The notes beneath the pieces were generated by a model. That model was not told the origin of the DNA and ran no database searches. It worked only from the letters and a program-made list of their open reading frames with translations. Both the position numbers and the translations under genes were made by a program. From Actinomadura macrotermitis (GTDB lineage Bacteria; Actinomycetota; Actinomycetes; Streptosporangiales; Streptosporangiaceae), in the NCBI RefSeq assembly GCF_009604375.1, contig NZ_WEGH01000002.1, forward strand, positions 954,073 through 1,018,072: a stretch of DNA of 64,000 bases, in the 5' to 3' direction. Of this stretch, positions 15,673 through 23,320 are shown in pieces. Within the stretch, counting starts at the first letter, position 1; each line of letters starts with the position of its first letter.

Positions 15673-15725
15673 TTGAGCGTTTACTCAAGAAGTGACCGTA
15701 GCAGAATTCTTGAGTGCTCGCTCTA
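15673..15725. promoter_or_regulatory. twin TetR operators between SDR and tetR genes
   Basis: TTGAGCGTTTACTCAA (15673-15688) is a dyad with arms TTGAG/CTCAA. A second copy, TTGAGTGCTCGCTCTA, lies at 15710-15725 with one arm mismatch. The two are also inverted relative to each other over 17 bases. Position covers both divergent promoters. Confidence 0.7.
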
Positions 15726-15735
15726 GAATGGGGGC

Positions 15736-16353
15736 ATGACTGGATCAGGCGCGAAGCGCGGACGGCCGCCGGCGTTCGACCGCACGACGGCCCTGACGGC
15801 CGCCACCCGGCTGTTCTGGGAGCACGGCTACGAGGCCACCTCCATCGGCGAGCTGACCCGGGTGATGGGCATCAAGCCCGGCAGCCTGTATGCGGCGTTC
15901 GGCGACAAGAAGTCCCTGTTCAAGGAGGTCGTCCGCGCCTACGGGCGCACTCCCGTGGGCGCGTTCGTCGGCACCGCGCTGGCGGAGGAGCCCACCGTCC
16001 ACGGCGCGTTCCGCCGCGTCTTCCGCGAGGCGGCGGCCGTCTACCCCGACCCCTCCCACCCGGCCGGCTGCCTGACCATGAGCGCCGCCACCAACGTCAC
16101 CGTCCAGGACGCCGACACCGCGGCGTTCCTTCGCGACCTGCGCAACACCAACCTGGCCGTCTTCGAAGCGCATCTGAAGACCGCGCAGCAGCAGGGCGAA
16201 CTGTCCGCCGCGGCCGATCCCCGCGCCCTGGCCGCCTACTTCGCCGCGGTCCTCCAGGGCATGTCCCAGCGCGCCCGGGACGGCGCGACGACCGCGGAGC
16301 TCACCGAGACGGCGGAACTGGCGCTGTCGGTCTGGCCCCGGCCGCAGGACTGA
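15736..16353 (+). CDS. TetR/AcrR-family regulator
   Basis: Repressor of 205 residues. The N-terminal helix-turn-helix is canonical: AATRLFWEHGYEATSIGELTRVMGIKPGSLYAAFGDKKSLF. The long C-terminal ligand-binding part includes AGCLTMSAATNVTVQDAD, the cysteine-containing segment of the AcuR/YcdC-like subgroup. It is divergent from the SDR gene and probably represses it and itself through the two dyads in the gap. Ligand unknown. Confidence 0.9.
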   Translation: MTGSGAKRGRPPAFDRTTALTAATRLFWEHGYEATSIGELTRVMGIKPGSLYAAFGDKKSLFKEVVRAYGRTPVGAFVGTALAEEPTVHGAFRRVFREAAAVYPDPSHPAGCLTMSAATNVTVQDADTAAFLRDLRNTNLAVFEAHLKTAQQQGELSAAADPRALAAYFAAVLQGMSQRARDGATTAELTETAELALSVWPRPQD

Positions 16354-16387
16354 GCACCGGGCTCCTTGGGCTGGATATTGCGAGAAG

Positions 16388-16538
16388 TTATCCACAGGCC
16401 GTGGGTACGCCTGGGTAGCGATCTACCGAGGTTTTTGCCCCACTTCGCCCTGCTTATCGCCATCGAAGGCCCGAAACGGCGGCGGATCCCGCGGTTGTGC
16501 ACAGGGTTGTCCACAGGCTTCCACAGGGTTGTGGACAG
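16388..16538. promoter_or_regulatory. cluster of DnaA-box-like sequences
   Basis: Within 150 bases upstream of the glycosylase gene lie TTATCCACA (16388-16396, exact DnaA consensus), TTGTGCACA (16495-16503), TTGTCCACA (16507-16515, the actinobacterial form), GCTTCCACA (16517-16525, degenerate) and TGTGGACAG (16530-16538, inverted CTGTCCACA). Four sit within 44 bases. The stretch is richer in A+T than its surroundings. It could be a DnaA-binding regulatory or titration site; it is not an obvious origin because dnaA, dnaN and their neighbours are absent. Confidence 0.6.
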
Positions 16539-16560
16539 CGGCTTCGCCGATACTTGGGAC

Positions 16561-17424
16561 ATGCCTGAGCTACCCGAGGTGGAGGCGCTCGCCGGAGTCC
16601 TGCGCGAGCGCGCCGTGGGCCGCGTGATCGCCCGTACCGACGTTCTCGCGATCTCCGCGCTGAAGACCTACGACCCGCCGGTCACCGGCCTCGGCGGCCT
16701 CACCGTCACCGGCGCCGCCCGGCACGGCAAGTTCCTCGACCTGGACGTGGCCGGCCTGCACCTGGTGATCCATCTGGCCCGCGCCGGCTGGCTGCGGTGG
16801 CACGACGCGCTGCCCGCCAAGCCGGTGCGGCCCGGCGGCAAGAACCCGCTCGCGCTCCGCGTCCACCTGGACGACGGCTCGGGCTTCGACCTCACCGAGG
16901 CCGGCACCAAGAAGGGTCTCGCCGTCTACGTCGTCCGCGACCCGGCGGACGTCCCGGGCATCGCCGCGCTCGGCCCCGACCCCCTCGCCCCGGAATTCAC
17001 CCCCGAGGCGCTCGCGGAGATCGTGGCCGGGCGGCGCACCCAGATCAAGGGGCTGCTGCGCGACCAGAAGGTGGTCGCCGGGATCGGCAACGCCTACTCC
17101 GACGAGGTCCTGCACGTCGCGCGGATGTCCCCTTTCAAGATCGCCTCGACGCTGACCGGGGAGGACGTCGCCGTCCTGCACCGCGCGATCGTGACGACGC
17201 TGCGCGACGCGGTCGCCCGCTCGGCGGGGCTCGCCGCGGGCGACCTCAAGGGCGAGAAGCGGGCCGGCCTGCGGGTGCACGGCCGCGCGGGCGAGGCCTG
17301 CCCGGTCTGCGGCGACACCGTCCGCGAGGTGTCGTTCGCCGACTCCGCGCTCCAGTACTGCCCGTCCTGCCAGACCGGCGGCAAGCCGCTCGCCGACCGC
17401 CGGATGTCCAGGCTGCTGAAGTAG
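16561..17424 (+). CDS. Fpg/Nei-family DNA glycosylase/AP lyase
   Basis: Base-excision-repair enzyme of 287 residues. It begins MPELPEVEAL, giving catalytic Pro2 and Glu3 after methionine removal, which fixes the start despite a longer open frame. The helix-two-turn-helix region holds VVAGIGNAYSDEVLHVARMSP, and the C-terminal zinc finger has CPVCGDTV then YCPSCQTGGKPLADRR. This finger and the short length fit actinobacterial Fpg/Nei-like proteins that remove oxidised bases. Upstream is the DnaA-box cluster, an unusual promoter context. Whether it is MutM or Nei in specificity cannot be told. Confidence 0.92.
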   Translation: MPELPEVEALAGVLRERAVGRVIARTDVLAISALKTYDPPVTGLGGLTVTGAARHGKFLDLDVAGLHLVIHLARAGWLRWHDALPAKPVRPGGKNPLALRVHLDDGSGFDLTEAGTKKGLAVYVVRDPADVPGIAALGPDPLAPEFTPEALAEIVAGRRTQIKGLLRDQKVVAGIGNAYSDEVLHVARMSPFKIASTLTGEDVAVLHRAIVTTLRDAVARSAGLAAGDLKGEKRAGLRVHGRAGEACPVCGDTVREVSFADSALQYCPSCQTGGKPLADRRMSRLLK

Positions 17425-17427
17425 GCG

Positions 17428-17886
17428 TCAGCGGACCTTCGGCACGTCCCCGAACAGCGGGGCGAGCCCGGTCCAGCGGTGCAGCTGGCAGCCGTCGGCG
17501 CGGCCGAAGCTCGCGTCGACCGGCCGCCCCTTCCAGGTGCCGGTGACCGTGGCGGTCTCCGGGCCGCCGTAGATCTTGGTGCAGATCCGGTCCTTCGGCG
17601 GCGCCTTGAACGGGTCGGCCGACTTGGCGAGCGCCGCGCAGGCGGCGTCCTTCTTGGGGTGGTCGCCGCCGGCGGGGTCGCAGGTCAGCGTCCACTTCTG
17701 GGCGGGGGCCTGGGGCGAGGCCTTGACCTGCACGATCAGCCGGTCGGCGGCCTGGGTGGGCTGGACGGCGGCACTGCCGGAACCCTTCTGGTCCGGTGTC
17801 GTCGAGGCCCGTTCGGAACCGCAGGCGGCCGATGCCAGGATCAGGGCCAGCCCGGGTGTGGCGAGAAAGAGCGTCCGATACCGCAT
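17428..17886 (-). CDS. subtilisin-inhibitor-like (SSI) secreted protein
   Basis: Exported protease inhibitor of the SSI family, 152 residues with an unusually long N-terminal linker. A signal sequence ends near Cys22 (SAAC), so it may be a lipoprotein. The SSI core follows: Cys69 and Cys83 form one expected disulfide, Cys102 and Cys133 the other, with VTGTWKGRPVDASF in the known position. By alignment to the Cys-Pro-Met-Val reactive loop of SSI, the P1 residue here is Lys104 in CTKIY, predicting action on trypsin-like rather than subtilisin-like proteases. Convergent with the glycosylase gene (3 bases apart). Confidence 0.82.
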   Translation of the reverse strand: MRYRTLFLATPGLALILASAACGSERASTTPDQKGSGSAAVQPTQAADRLIVQVKASPQAPAQKWTLTCDPAGGDHPKKDAACAALAKSADPFKAPPKDRICTKIYGGPETATVTGTWKGRPVDASFGRADGCQLHRWTGLAPLFGDVPKVR

Positions 17887-18001
17887 GAGGGTTCGACGCA
17901 GCGGAGGCGGCGCGGGTTCCCGGACGGCGCGCGGAATATGCCGAGGTCAATATCCTCGGAAGGGCCGCCCCGCTCCGGGACGGCGGATTCACGGAGGTTC
18001 G

Positions 18002-18337
18002 ATGTTCTTCGGGGAAGATGTCCCGGCGGTCGACGCGGCCGAGGTCCCGGACGGGGGCTACCTGCTCGACGTGCGCGAGCAGGGCGAGTGGGACGCCGGG
18101 CACGCGCCCGAGGCCGTCCACATCCCGATGTACGACCTGAACGAGCGGGCCGGCGAGGTTCCCCGCGACCAGGAGGTCTACGTGATCTGCCGCTCGGGGG
18201 TGCGCTCCGCGCAGGTGGCGGCCGCCCTGAACCAGGCGGGCTGGACCGCGAAGAACGTGGACGGCGGGATGAAGCGCTGGGCCGAGGCGGGCCGCCCGAT
18301 GGAGACCGAGCTGGACGGGCCGCCCCGGGTGGCCTGA
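18002..18337 (+). CDS. rhodanese-like domain protein
   Basis: Single-domain sulfurtransferase of 111 residues. The active-site loop is VICRSGVRSAQVA, Cys near residue 63, and earlier LDVREQGEWDAGHAPEAVHIP gives the classic CH2A region. Arg after the cysteine agrees with thiosulfate or persulfide binding. A strong GGAGG precedes the ATG. It stands alone between the divergent SSI gene and a convergent lipoprotein gene; sulfur donor unknown. Confidence 0.9.
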   Translation: MFFGEDVPAVDAAEVPDGGYLLDVREQGEWDAGHAPEAVHIPMYDLNERAGEVPRDQEVYVICRSGVRSAQVAAALNQAGWTAKNVDGGMKRWAEAGRPMETELDGPPRVA

Positions 18338-18346
18338 CCCGGCGCG

Positions 18347-18757
18347 TCAGCAGGCGGGGCCGATGCAGGAGGTGCGCAGGACCGTCTTCCCCGCGACGGT
18401 GCCGGTGAAGGTGCCGCGGACGAAGTCGGCCTTCTTCAGCTCGGCCGACTCGGTGATGGTCCCCTTGAGCGTGACGGGCCTGCCGTCGTCGGTCGCGCCG
18501 GTGCAGCTGACGGGGGTGGCGGTCGCGCCCTCCGCCGCCTGGCCGACCGTGCACTCCAGGTCCTTGGAGATGGCGGCGTTCGCCTTGGCGGCGAGGGCCT
18601 CCTTGGCCAGCACCTCGATCATGCCCTCGCGCTTGCCCTGCTCGAAGCCCTGCTCGGTGCCCTTCTTGATCTCCCGGGCGGCGCCGCAGCCGGCGGCCGC
18701 GGCGGCGAGCACGGACGCGGCGAGCGCGCAGGCCAGGAGACGTGTGTGCTTGGTCAC
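18347..18757 (-). CDS. putative lipoprotein
   Basis: Predicted lipoprotein of 136 residues. Signal peptide with lipobox AAGC at about residue 24, then a charged helical stretch (EIKKGTEQGFEQGKREG) and a beta-rich C-terminal domain with LECTVGQ, VSCTGATDDGRPVTLKGTI and a final pair of cysteines in RTSCIGPAC. The C-x-VG...CTG pattern recalls small actinobacterial lipoproteins of the DUF4333 type, an uncertain match. Function unknown. Confidence 0.7.
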   Translation of the reverse strand: MTKHTRLLACALAASVLAAAAAGCGAAREIKKGTEQGFEQGKREGMIEVLAKEALAAKANAAISKDLECTVGQAAEGATATPVSCTGATDDGRPVTLKGTITESAELKKADFVRGTFTGTVAGKTVLRTSCIGPAC

Positions 18758-18822
18758 GTGGTGATCATAGAGCTCCTGGTCAACCCGGTTTTGTCCTTGT
18801 ACGATGCGACTTGACCGTTATC

Positions 18823-18915
18823 CGCGGGAGCTCGGGCGAGCCGGGCTGAGAGGGCGACCTGTGACCGCGTCGCCGACCGCATGAACCTGTCCGGGTAATG
18901 CCGGCGTAGGGAGTG
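18823..18915 (+). ncRNA. TPP riboswitch (THI element)
   Basis: The leader of the NCS1 transporter gene contains both conserved halves of the thiamine pyrophosphate aptamer: GGGCTGAGAGGG (18843-18854) for the pyrimidine-sensing side, and ACCGCATGAACCTG (18876-18889) with GGTAATGCCGGCGTAGGGAG for the pyrophosphate side. The closing stem pairs GCTC near 18829-18832 with GAGT near 18911-18914. The aptamer ends only a few bases from the start codon, so regulation by hiding the ribosome-binding region is likely (inference). Confidence 0.95.
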
Positions 18916-18922
18916 TGTCCCC

Positions 18923-20257
18923 ATGACGCCCGTCGTCAACGAGCGCCCGCTGCGTGAAGCCCCCTACACCCTGGAGGAACCGGCGCCGAAGGTGCTCGGC
19001 TTCTGGGACCAGAGCGCCTTCTGGGGCAACCTCGGGGTCAGCCTGTTCGCCTTCTCCGGCGCCTACACGGTGCTGGCCCCCGACGACAAGGGGAACCCGA
19101 CGCTGTCCATCGCGGCCGGCATCGTCGCGATGATCGTCGGGACCGTGCTCGGCGGGCTGATGCTCGGCCTGGCCGCCGCGCCCGGCGCGATCACCGGCAA
19201 GCCCGCGATGGTGCTGCTGCGCGGGCTGTTCGGCGCCCGGCTGTCGATGGTGCCGACGGTGCTGAACATCGCCCAGCTGGTCGGCTGGGGCACCTTCGAG
19301 CTGATCGTGATCGCCGACGCCGCGCGCTCGCTGTGGGACGGCGTGCCGCGCTGGGGCTACGTCGTGGCCGCCGGCGTGCTCACCACCGCGCTGACGATCT
19401 GGCCGCTCGGCTCGGTGCGGGTGCTGCGCCGCTACGTCACCGCCGCGGTGCTGGTCGCGCTCGTCTACTTCTACGTCCAGCTGCTGCGCGAGCCGCTGCC
19501 GGACCTGACGCACGGCTCGTGGGGCGGGTTCTGGATCGGCGCCGACGCGGCGCTGGCGGTGTCGATCTCGTGGGTGCCGGTCGCGGCCGACTACACCCGG
19601 CACGCGCGCAGCGCCAAGGGCGCCTACGGCGCCGCCGCGATCGGCTACTCGGTCACCCAGATCTTCGCCTACGTGCTCGGGCTGCTGGCGCTGGCGCTGG
19701 TGGCGGGCGACTCCACCAAGGTGTTCGACCCGTTCCTGCACGTCACGCTGGGCGTGGTGTTCTTCGCGGTCTTCGTGCTGCGCGAGGCCGACCAGTCGTT
19801 CGCCAACGTGTACTCCACCGCGGTGTCGATCCAGAACCTGGTCCCCAAGGCCGACCGGCGGGTGCTCACGGTCGCGCTCGGCACCGGCATCACCGCGCTG
19901 GCGCTGGCGCTGGACATCGGCGACTACGCCGGCTTCCTGTCCCTGATCGGCTCGGTGTTCGTGCCCATGCTGGGCGTGCTGGCCGCCGACTTCTTCCTCG
20001 GCGCGGGGCGGCGGGGCTGGGACACCGGGTCCACCGCGCCGTCGCGCTGGGGCATGGTCGCCGCCTGGCTCGCCGGCTTCGCCGTCTACCAGCTGATCTA
20101 CCCGGGCTCGGTGAGCCGCTGGGCGGACTTCTGGAAGGACGTCCAGCACGCGCTGCACTTCACCCCGCAGAACTGGATGAGCGCGTCGCTGCTGTCGTTC
20201 CTGGCGGCCGGGCTGGCCGCGCTGGCCGCCGGACGTCTCCGGCGAAACCGGGCGTGA
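18923..20257 (+). CDS. cytX: NCS1-family transporter, TPP-controlled (CytX-like)
   Basis: Integral membrane permease of 444 residues with about twelve hydrophobic segments, of the nucleobase-cation-symport-1 family. Family marks: FWDQSAFWGNLGVSLFAFSGA at the N-terminus, PAMVLLRGLFGARLSMVPTVLN in the third helix region and VSISWVPVAADYTRHAR in the middle. NCS1 proteins take up cytosine, allantoin or hydroxymethylpyrimidine. The TPP riboswitch just upstream argues for import of a thiamine precursor, as proposed for CytX. The ribosome-binding site is poor, as expected if the aptamer governs translation. A perfect hairpin follows the gene. Confidence 0.88.
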   Translation: MTPVVNERPLREAPYTLEEPAPKVLGFWDQSAFWGNLGVSLFAFSGAYTVLAPDDKGNPTLSIAAGIVAMIVGTVLGGLMLGLAAAPGAITGKPAMVLLRGLFGARLSMVPTVLNIAQLVGWGTFELIVIADAARSLWDGVPRWGYVVAAGVLTTALTIWPLGSVRVLRRYVTAAVLVALVYFYVQLLREPLPDLTHGSWGGFWIGADAALAVSISWVPVAADYTRHARSAKGAYGAAAIGYSVTQIFAYVLGLLALALVAGDSTKVFDPFLHVTLGVVFFAVFVLREADQSFANVYSTAVSIQNLVPKADRRVLTVALGTGITALALALDIGDYAGFLSLIGSVFVPMLGVLAADFFLGAGRRGWDTGSTAPSRWGMVAAWLAGFAVYQLIYPGSVSRWADFWKDVQHALHFTPQNWMSASLLSFLAAGLAALAAGRLRRNRA

Positions 20258-20284
20258 CGTGGCGTTCTTCCGGAGGTGACGGGC

Positions 20285-20310
20285 CCGCCGTGGAAACCTT
20301 TCCACGGCGG
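20285..20310. terminator. hairpin terminator after the NCS1 gene
   Basis: Near-continuous palindrome with arms CCGCCGTGGAAA (20285-20296) and TTTCCACGGCGG (20299-20310), giving an 11-pair stem with a 4-base loop. It is 28 bases beyond the transporter stop codon. Confidence 0.65.
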
Positions 20311-20343
20311 TCGCCCGGCGCCGCCCCCTGATCCGGTGGCACG

Positions 20344-22203
20344 ATGTCAGGCGTGCAACCCGCCGCCGACCCGATCGCCCGCGCCGTGCTCCACAGCGCC
20401 GCGGACGCGATCATCGCCGTGGACCGGCGCGGCCGGGTCACGGTGTGGAACCCCGCGGCCGAGCGGATGTTCGGCTGGAGCGCCGCCGAGATGGCCGGGC
20501 GGGTGCCGCCGATCGTGCCGGCCGAGCTGACCGCCGAGCACCACGCCGTCCAGGAGCGGCTGCTCACCCGGCCGCCCGGCGCGGACGGCCGGATCTCCAT
20601 CGCCACCCGCCGCCTGCGCCGCGACGGCCGGCTGATCGACGTGCGCGTCGACGCCAGCCTGCTGCGCGACGGCGCGGGCGGCCGGCTCGGCTGGGTCGAG
20701 GTGCACCACCCGGTCGCCGAGGACGGCCTCGTCCGGCACCACATGGCCGAGCGGGCCCGGCTGGTGCGGCGGCTGAACGACATCGTCGCCGACCTGAACG
20801 CCGAGCGGGACCTGCCCGCCGTGCTGGACCGCATCACCGCCGCGCTGATCGAGCTGACCGGCGCCGACGCCGCCGGGTTCGTCCGCATCGAGGGCGACCG
20901 GCTGCGGCTGGTCAGCACGACCGGGCTGCCCGCGCACCTGCGCGGCGCGACCGCCGACCTGCGGTCCAGCCTGGTCGGGGAGCTGCTGCGGTCGGGCCGG
21001 TCGGTGAAGCTGGCGAGCGGGGAGCGGCGGCTCGGCGACCTGGTGTGGGCCGAGCTGCCCGGCCTGCACCAGGTTGCGCTCGGGCTGTCGTTCCTGCAGA
21101 ACCGGCCCTACGGCGCGCTGTACGCGCTGTTCTCGGGCCGCAAGGCCGGGCATGTCGAGCTGGAGCTGCTGGAACTGCTCGCCGGGCACGCCGGCGTCGC
21201 GGTCGGCAACGCCGTCGCCTACGCCGAGGTGGTCCGCCAGCGCGCCCACGAGCGGGCCGTCATCGACACCAGCGCCGACGGCATCGCGGTGCTCGGCCGC
21301 GACGGCCTGGTCCGCCAGTGGAACCCGGCCGCGCACGCCCTCACCGGGCTCGCGCCGCAGGACGTGATCGGCGCCGGGCTGCCGTTCCAGCCGCCCGAAC
21401 CGGGCCGGATGCGCACCTTCCAGTACGCCTCGGGCGTCTGGCTGAACGTGCTGGCCGCCGAGATCGAGGAGACCGGCGAGCTGGTCGTGGACTTTCGCGA
21501 CGTGTCGGAGGCCAAGGCGCTGGAGGGCGCCAAGGACCTGTTCCTGGCCACCACCAGCCACGAGCTGCGCACCCCGATCACCGTGGTGCAGGGCTTCGCG
21601 AGCACGCTGGTGAACCGGTGGGAGGAGCTGGACGACGCGGCCCGCCGGGCGGCGGTCGCCACCATCGCCGAGCGCGCCCAGTCGCTCGGCCGGCTGGTGG
21701 AGCACCTGCTGCTGGGGTCGCGGGCCGGCGCCGAGGAGCTCGCGGTGACCAACGAGCCGTTCGACCTGCCGCGGGTGCTGGCGGGCGTCGTCGCGGGGTT
21801 CGGCTCGCTGTCGGGGCTGCACCGGGTCGAGCTGGACGTGGAGCCGGGCCTGCCGACCGCGTGCGGCGACGCGATGGCCACCGACATCGTGCTCGGGCAG
21901 CTGCTGGAGAACGCCTTCAAGTACTCCCCGGACGGCGGGACGGTGCGGGTGAGCGCGCGGGCCGAGGACGACGGCCTGGTCGTCACGGTGCGCGACGAGG
22001 GCGTCGGCATCGCGCCGGGCGACCACGAGCGGATCTTCGAGCGGTTCGTGCAGGGCGAGACCGGCGACCGGCGCCGGTTCGGCGGCGTCGGGCTCGGGCT
22101 CTACATCGTCAAACGGCTGACCGAGGCGCAGGGCGGGACCGTCACCGCGCTGCCGGCCGACCCGGGCACGTGCATGCGGCTGGTGCTGCCTCGTGCCGGC
22201 TGA
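20344..22203 (+). CDS. orphan sensor histidine kinase (PAS-GAF-PAS-HisKA-HATPase)
   Basis: Soluble-looking histidine kinase of 619 residues without membrane segments. Order: PAS domain (about 10-125, with ADAIIAVDRRGRVTVWNPAAERMFGWS), GAF domain (about 150-300), second PAS (about 305-390, GIAVLGRDGLVRQWNPAAHALTG), HisKA with His406 in TTSHELRTPITV, and HATPase_c with N box ENAFKYSPDGG, G1 DEGVGIAPGD and G2 GVGLGLYIVKRL. It would phosphorylate a response regulator in response to a cytosolic signal such as redox or a small molecule. No receiver gene is adjacent. A GTG nine bases in is an alternative start. Confidence 0.9.
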   Translation: MSGVQPAADPIARAVLHSAADAIIAVDRRGRVTVWNPAAERMFGWSAAEMAGRVPPIVPAELTAEHHAVQERLLTRPPGADGRISIATRRLRRDGRLIDVRVDASLLRDGAGGRLGWVEVHHPVAEDGLVRHHMAERARLVRRLNDIVADLNAERDLPAVLDRITAALIELTGADAAGFVRIEGDRLRLVSTTGLPAHLRGATADLRSSLVGELLRSGRSVKLASGERRLGDLVWAELPGLHQVALGLSFLQNRPYGALYALFSGRKAGHVELELLELLAGHAGVAVGNAVAYAEVVRQRAHERAVIDTSADGIAVLGRDGLVRQWNPAAHALTGLAPQDVIGAGLPFQPPEPGRMRTFQYASGVWLNVLAAEIEETGELVVDFRDVSEAKALEGAKDLFLATTSHELRTPITVVQGFASTLVNRWEELDDAARRAAVATIAERAQSLGRLVEHLLLGSRAGAEELAVTNEPFDLPRVLAGVVAGFGSLSGLHRVELDVEPGLPTACGDAMATDIVLGQLLENAFKYSPDGGTVRVSARAEDDGLVVTVRDEGVGIAPGDHERIFERFVQGETGDRRRFGGVGLGLYIVKRLTEAQGGTVTALPADPGTCMRLVLPRAG

Positions 22204-22633
22204 ACCCGTGCCCGCCGGCCACGTCATGTGCATTACGGGCAACCGTCCGGGACGCCGGCCCGTCCAAGGGTTCCGGCCGCTTCCGGCCGCCCCGGCTTCC
22301 CCGCGGAGGGCATTGCGATGATCTTGACGGAGCGGTGCCCGCCCGGGCGCGAAAAAGGGAGATATCACCCTAATGTGACGGAAGAAACGTACGCGGGAGG
22401 AGTATTCCGTCCTGAGGTGGATAGATCCTTCATGGGTTTCCGTTGAGGATGGGGTTTCGTTGGCCGTGCCGTACGGGGGTGATCGTCGTGACTGGAGGAC
22501 GGCTCGCAGGCCGTCCCGGCGGCGGCCGGGGGCCCTCATGTTTCCGGAAGTTTGCCACCGGGCATTTCGGTCGTACCGGAACAGCGACGGCGGGCCTCGT
22601 CCGAGCGACCGGAACCACGGGGAGGTGAGGGCG
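22204..22633. other. 430-base intergenic stretch with one possible small ORF
   Basis: No recognised gene. Bases 22318-22446 can encode a 42-residue peptide (MILTERCPPGREKG...) from an ATG preceded by GCGGAGGG, but its codons lack the usual third-position GC, so it may be only leader sequence of the ATPase gene downstream. The part around 22350-22460 is clearly richer in A+T than its surroundings, which suits a promoter region. Confidence 0.4.
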
Positions 22634-23167
22634 ATGAGCGTCGTGCTGCTGCCGCACGCACCGTCCAGCGTCGCCGTGGCGCGGCGGCGCCTCAGCTCCG
22701 AGCTGGCCGCGTCGGGGGTGTACGAGTCCATCGTCGACGACGCCAGCGTGATCGTCAGCGAGCTGCTCAGCAACGCGCTGCGCCACGCCAGGCCGCTGCC
22801 GTCCGGCCAGGTCAGGCTCACCTGGCTGCGCCGCGGCGACCTGCTGGAGCTGGCCGTCAGCGACGGCGGCGCCTCCACCGAGCCGCGCCGCGGCCCCGGG
22901 ACGCTGTCCTCGCTCGGCGGCCGCGGGCTCGGCATCGTCGAGACGCTCTCGCAGAGCTGGGGGGTCCGGCACGAGGACGGCTCCACCACCGTGTGGGCCG
23001 TGCTGGACGCACCGCAGAACGGCGGCGGGCACCACCGGTCGCCGCCGGTCGCCGCGCACGCCGTGCTGCCCGAATTCGCCGAGCTGGCCGACCTGCCGGA
23101 CGACCCGGACGACCTGGCCACCGGCCCGAGGCATGAAAGCGCGTCAAGCCGGGCATACCCCGGCTAG
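22634..23167 (+). CDS. RsbW-like ATP-binding protein (HATPase_c_2)
   Basis: Single-domain GHKL ATPase of 177 residues of the anti-sigma/serine-kinase type common in actinomycetes. N box VSELLSNALRHA (Asn near 41), G1-like LAVSDGG and G2 GGRGLGIVETLSQSWGV are present. Such proteins either hold a sigma factor or phosphorylate STAS partners. Two STAS proteins are encoded far off at 2.3 and 36.8 kb, with no sigma factor nearby. The C-terminus after about 130 is a low-complexity acidic/His tail. A strong GGAGGTGAGG site fixes the start. Confidence 0.87.
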   Translation: MSVVLLPHAPSSVAVARRRLSSELAASGVYESIVDDASVIVSELLSNALRHARPLPSGQVRLTWLRRGDLLELAVSDGGASTEPRRGPGTLSSLGGRGLGIVETLSQSWGVRHEDGSTTVWAVLDAPQNGGGHHRSPPVAAHAVLPEFAELADLPDDPDDLATGPRHESASSRAYPG

Positions 23168-23255
23168 GCGGTCCCTTGGTTCACCTTGTAGGGTCCTGCT
23201 CAAGCTCGGGCGCTGTCGTGCCCCCGTCGACACCGCCCGAGCACCAAAGCACCGC

Positions 23256-23293
23256 GAGCCCCCGCGCCTGAACCCACCAGGCGGCGGGGGCTC
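23256..23293. terminator. bidirectional terminator
   Basis: Inverted repeat GAGCCCCCGC (23256-23265) / GCGGGGGCTC (23284-23293) between the convergent ATPase and arginine deiminase genes; the loop of 18 bases may pair further (GCC/GGC). Confidence 0.65.
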
Positions 23294-23320
23294 CGCCGTT
23301 CTCAGGCCGCCGTTCTCAGG
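23293..23320. repeat. 14-base tandem duplication at the arcA stop
   Basis: CCGCCGTTCTCAGG occurs twice in direct succession (23293-23306 and 23307-23320). The second copy contains the arginine deiminase stop codon on the minus strand. It looks like a small replication-slippage duplication with no effect on the reading frame. Confidence 0.7.

Noticed and set aside
16388..16538. DnaA boxes as the chromosomal origin
   Set aside because: oriC in actinobacteria lies between dnaA and dnaN with many more boxes; none of those genes is here.
20347..23121. 924-codon open frame antisense to the histidine kinase
   Set aside because: Low-complexity translation, no start context, and both the kinase and the RsbW-like gene on the plus strand are convincing.
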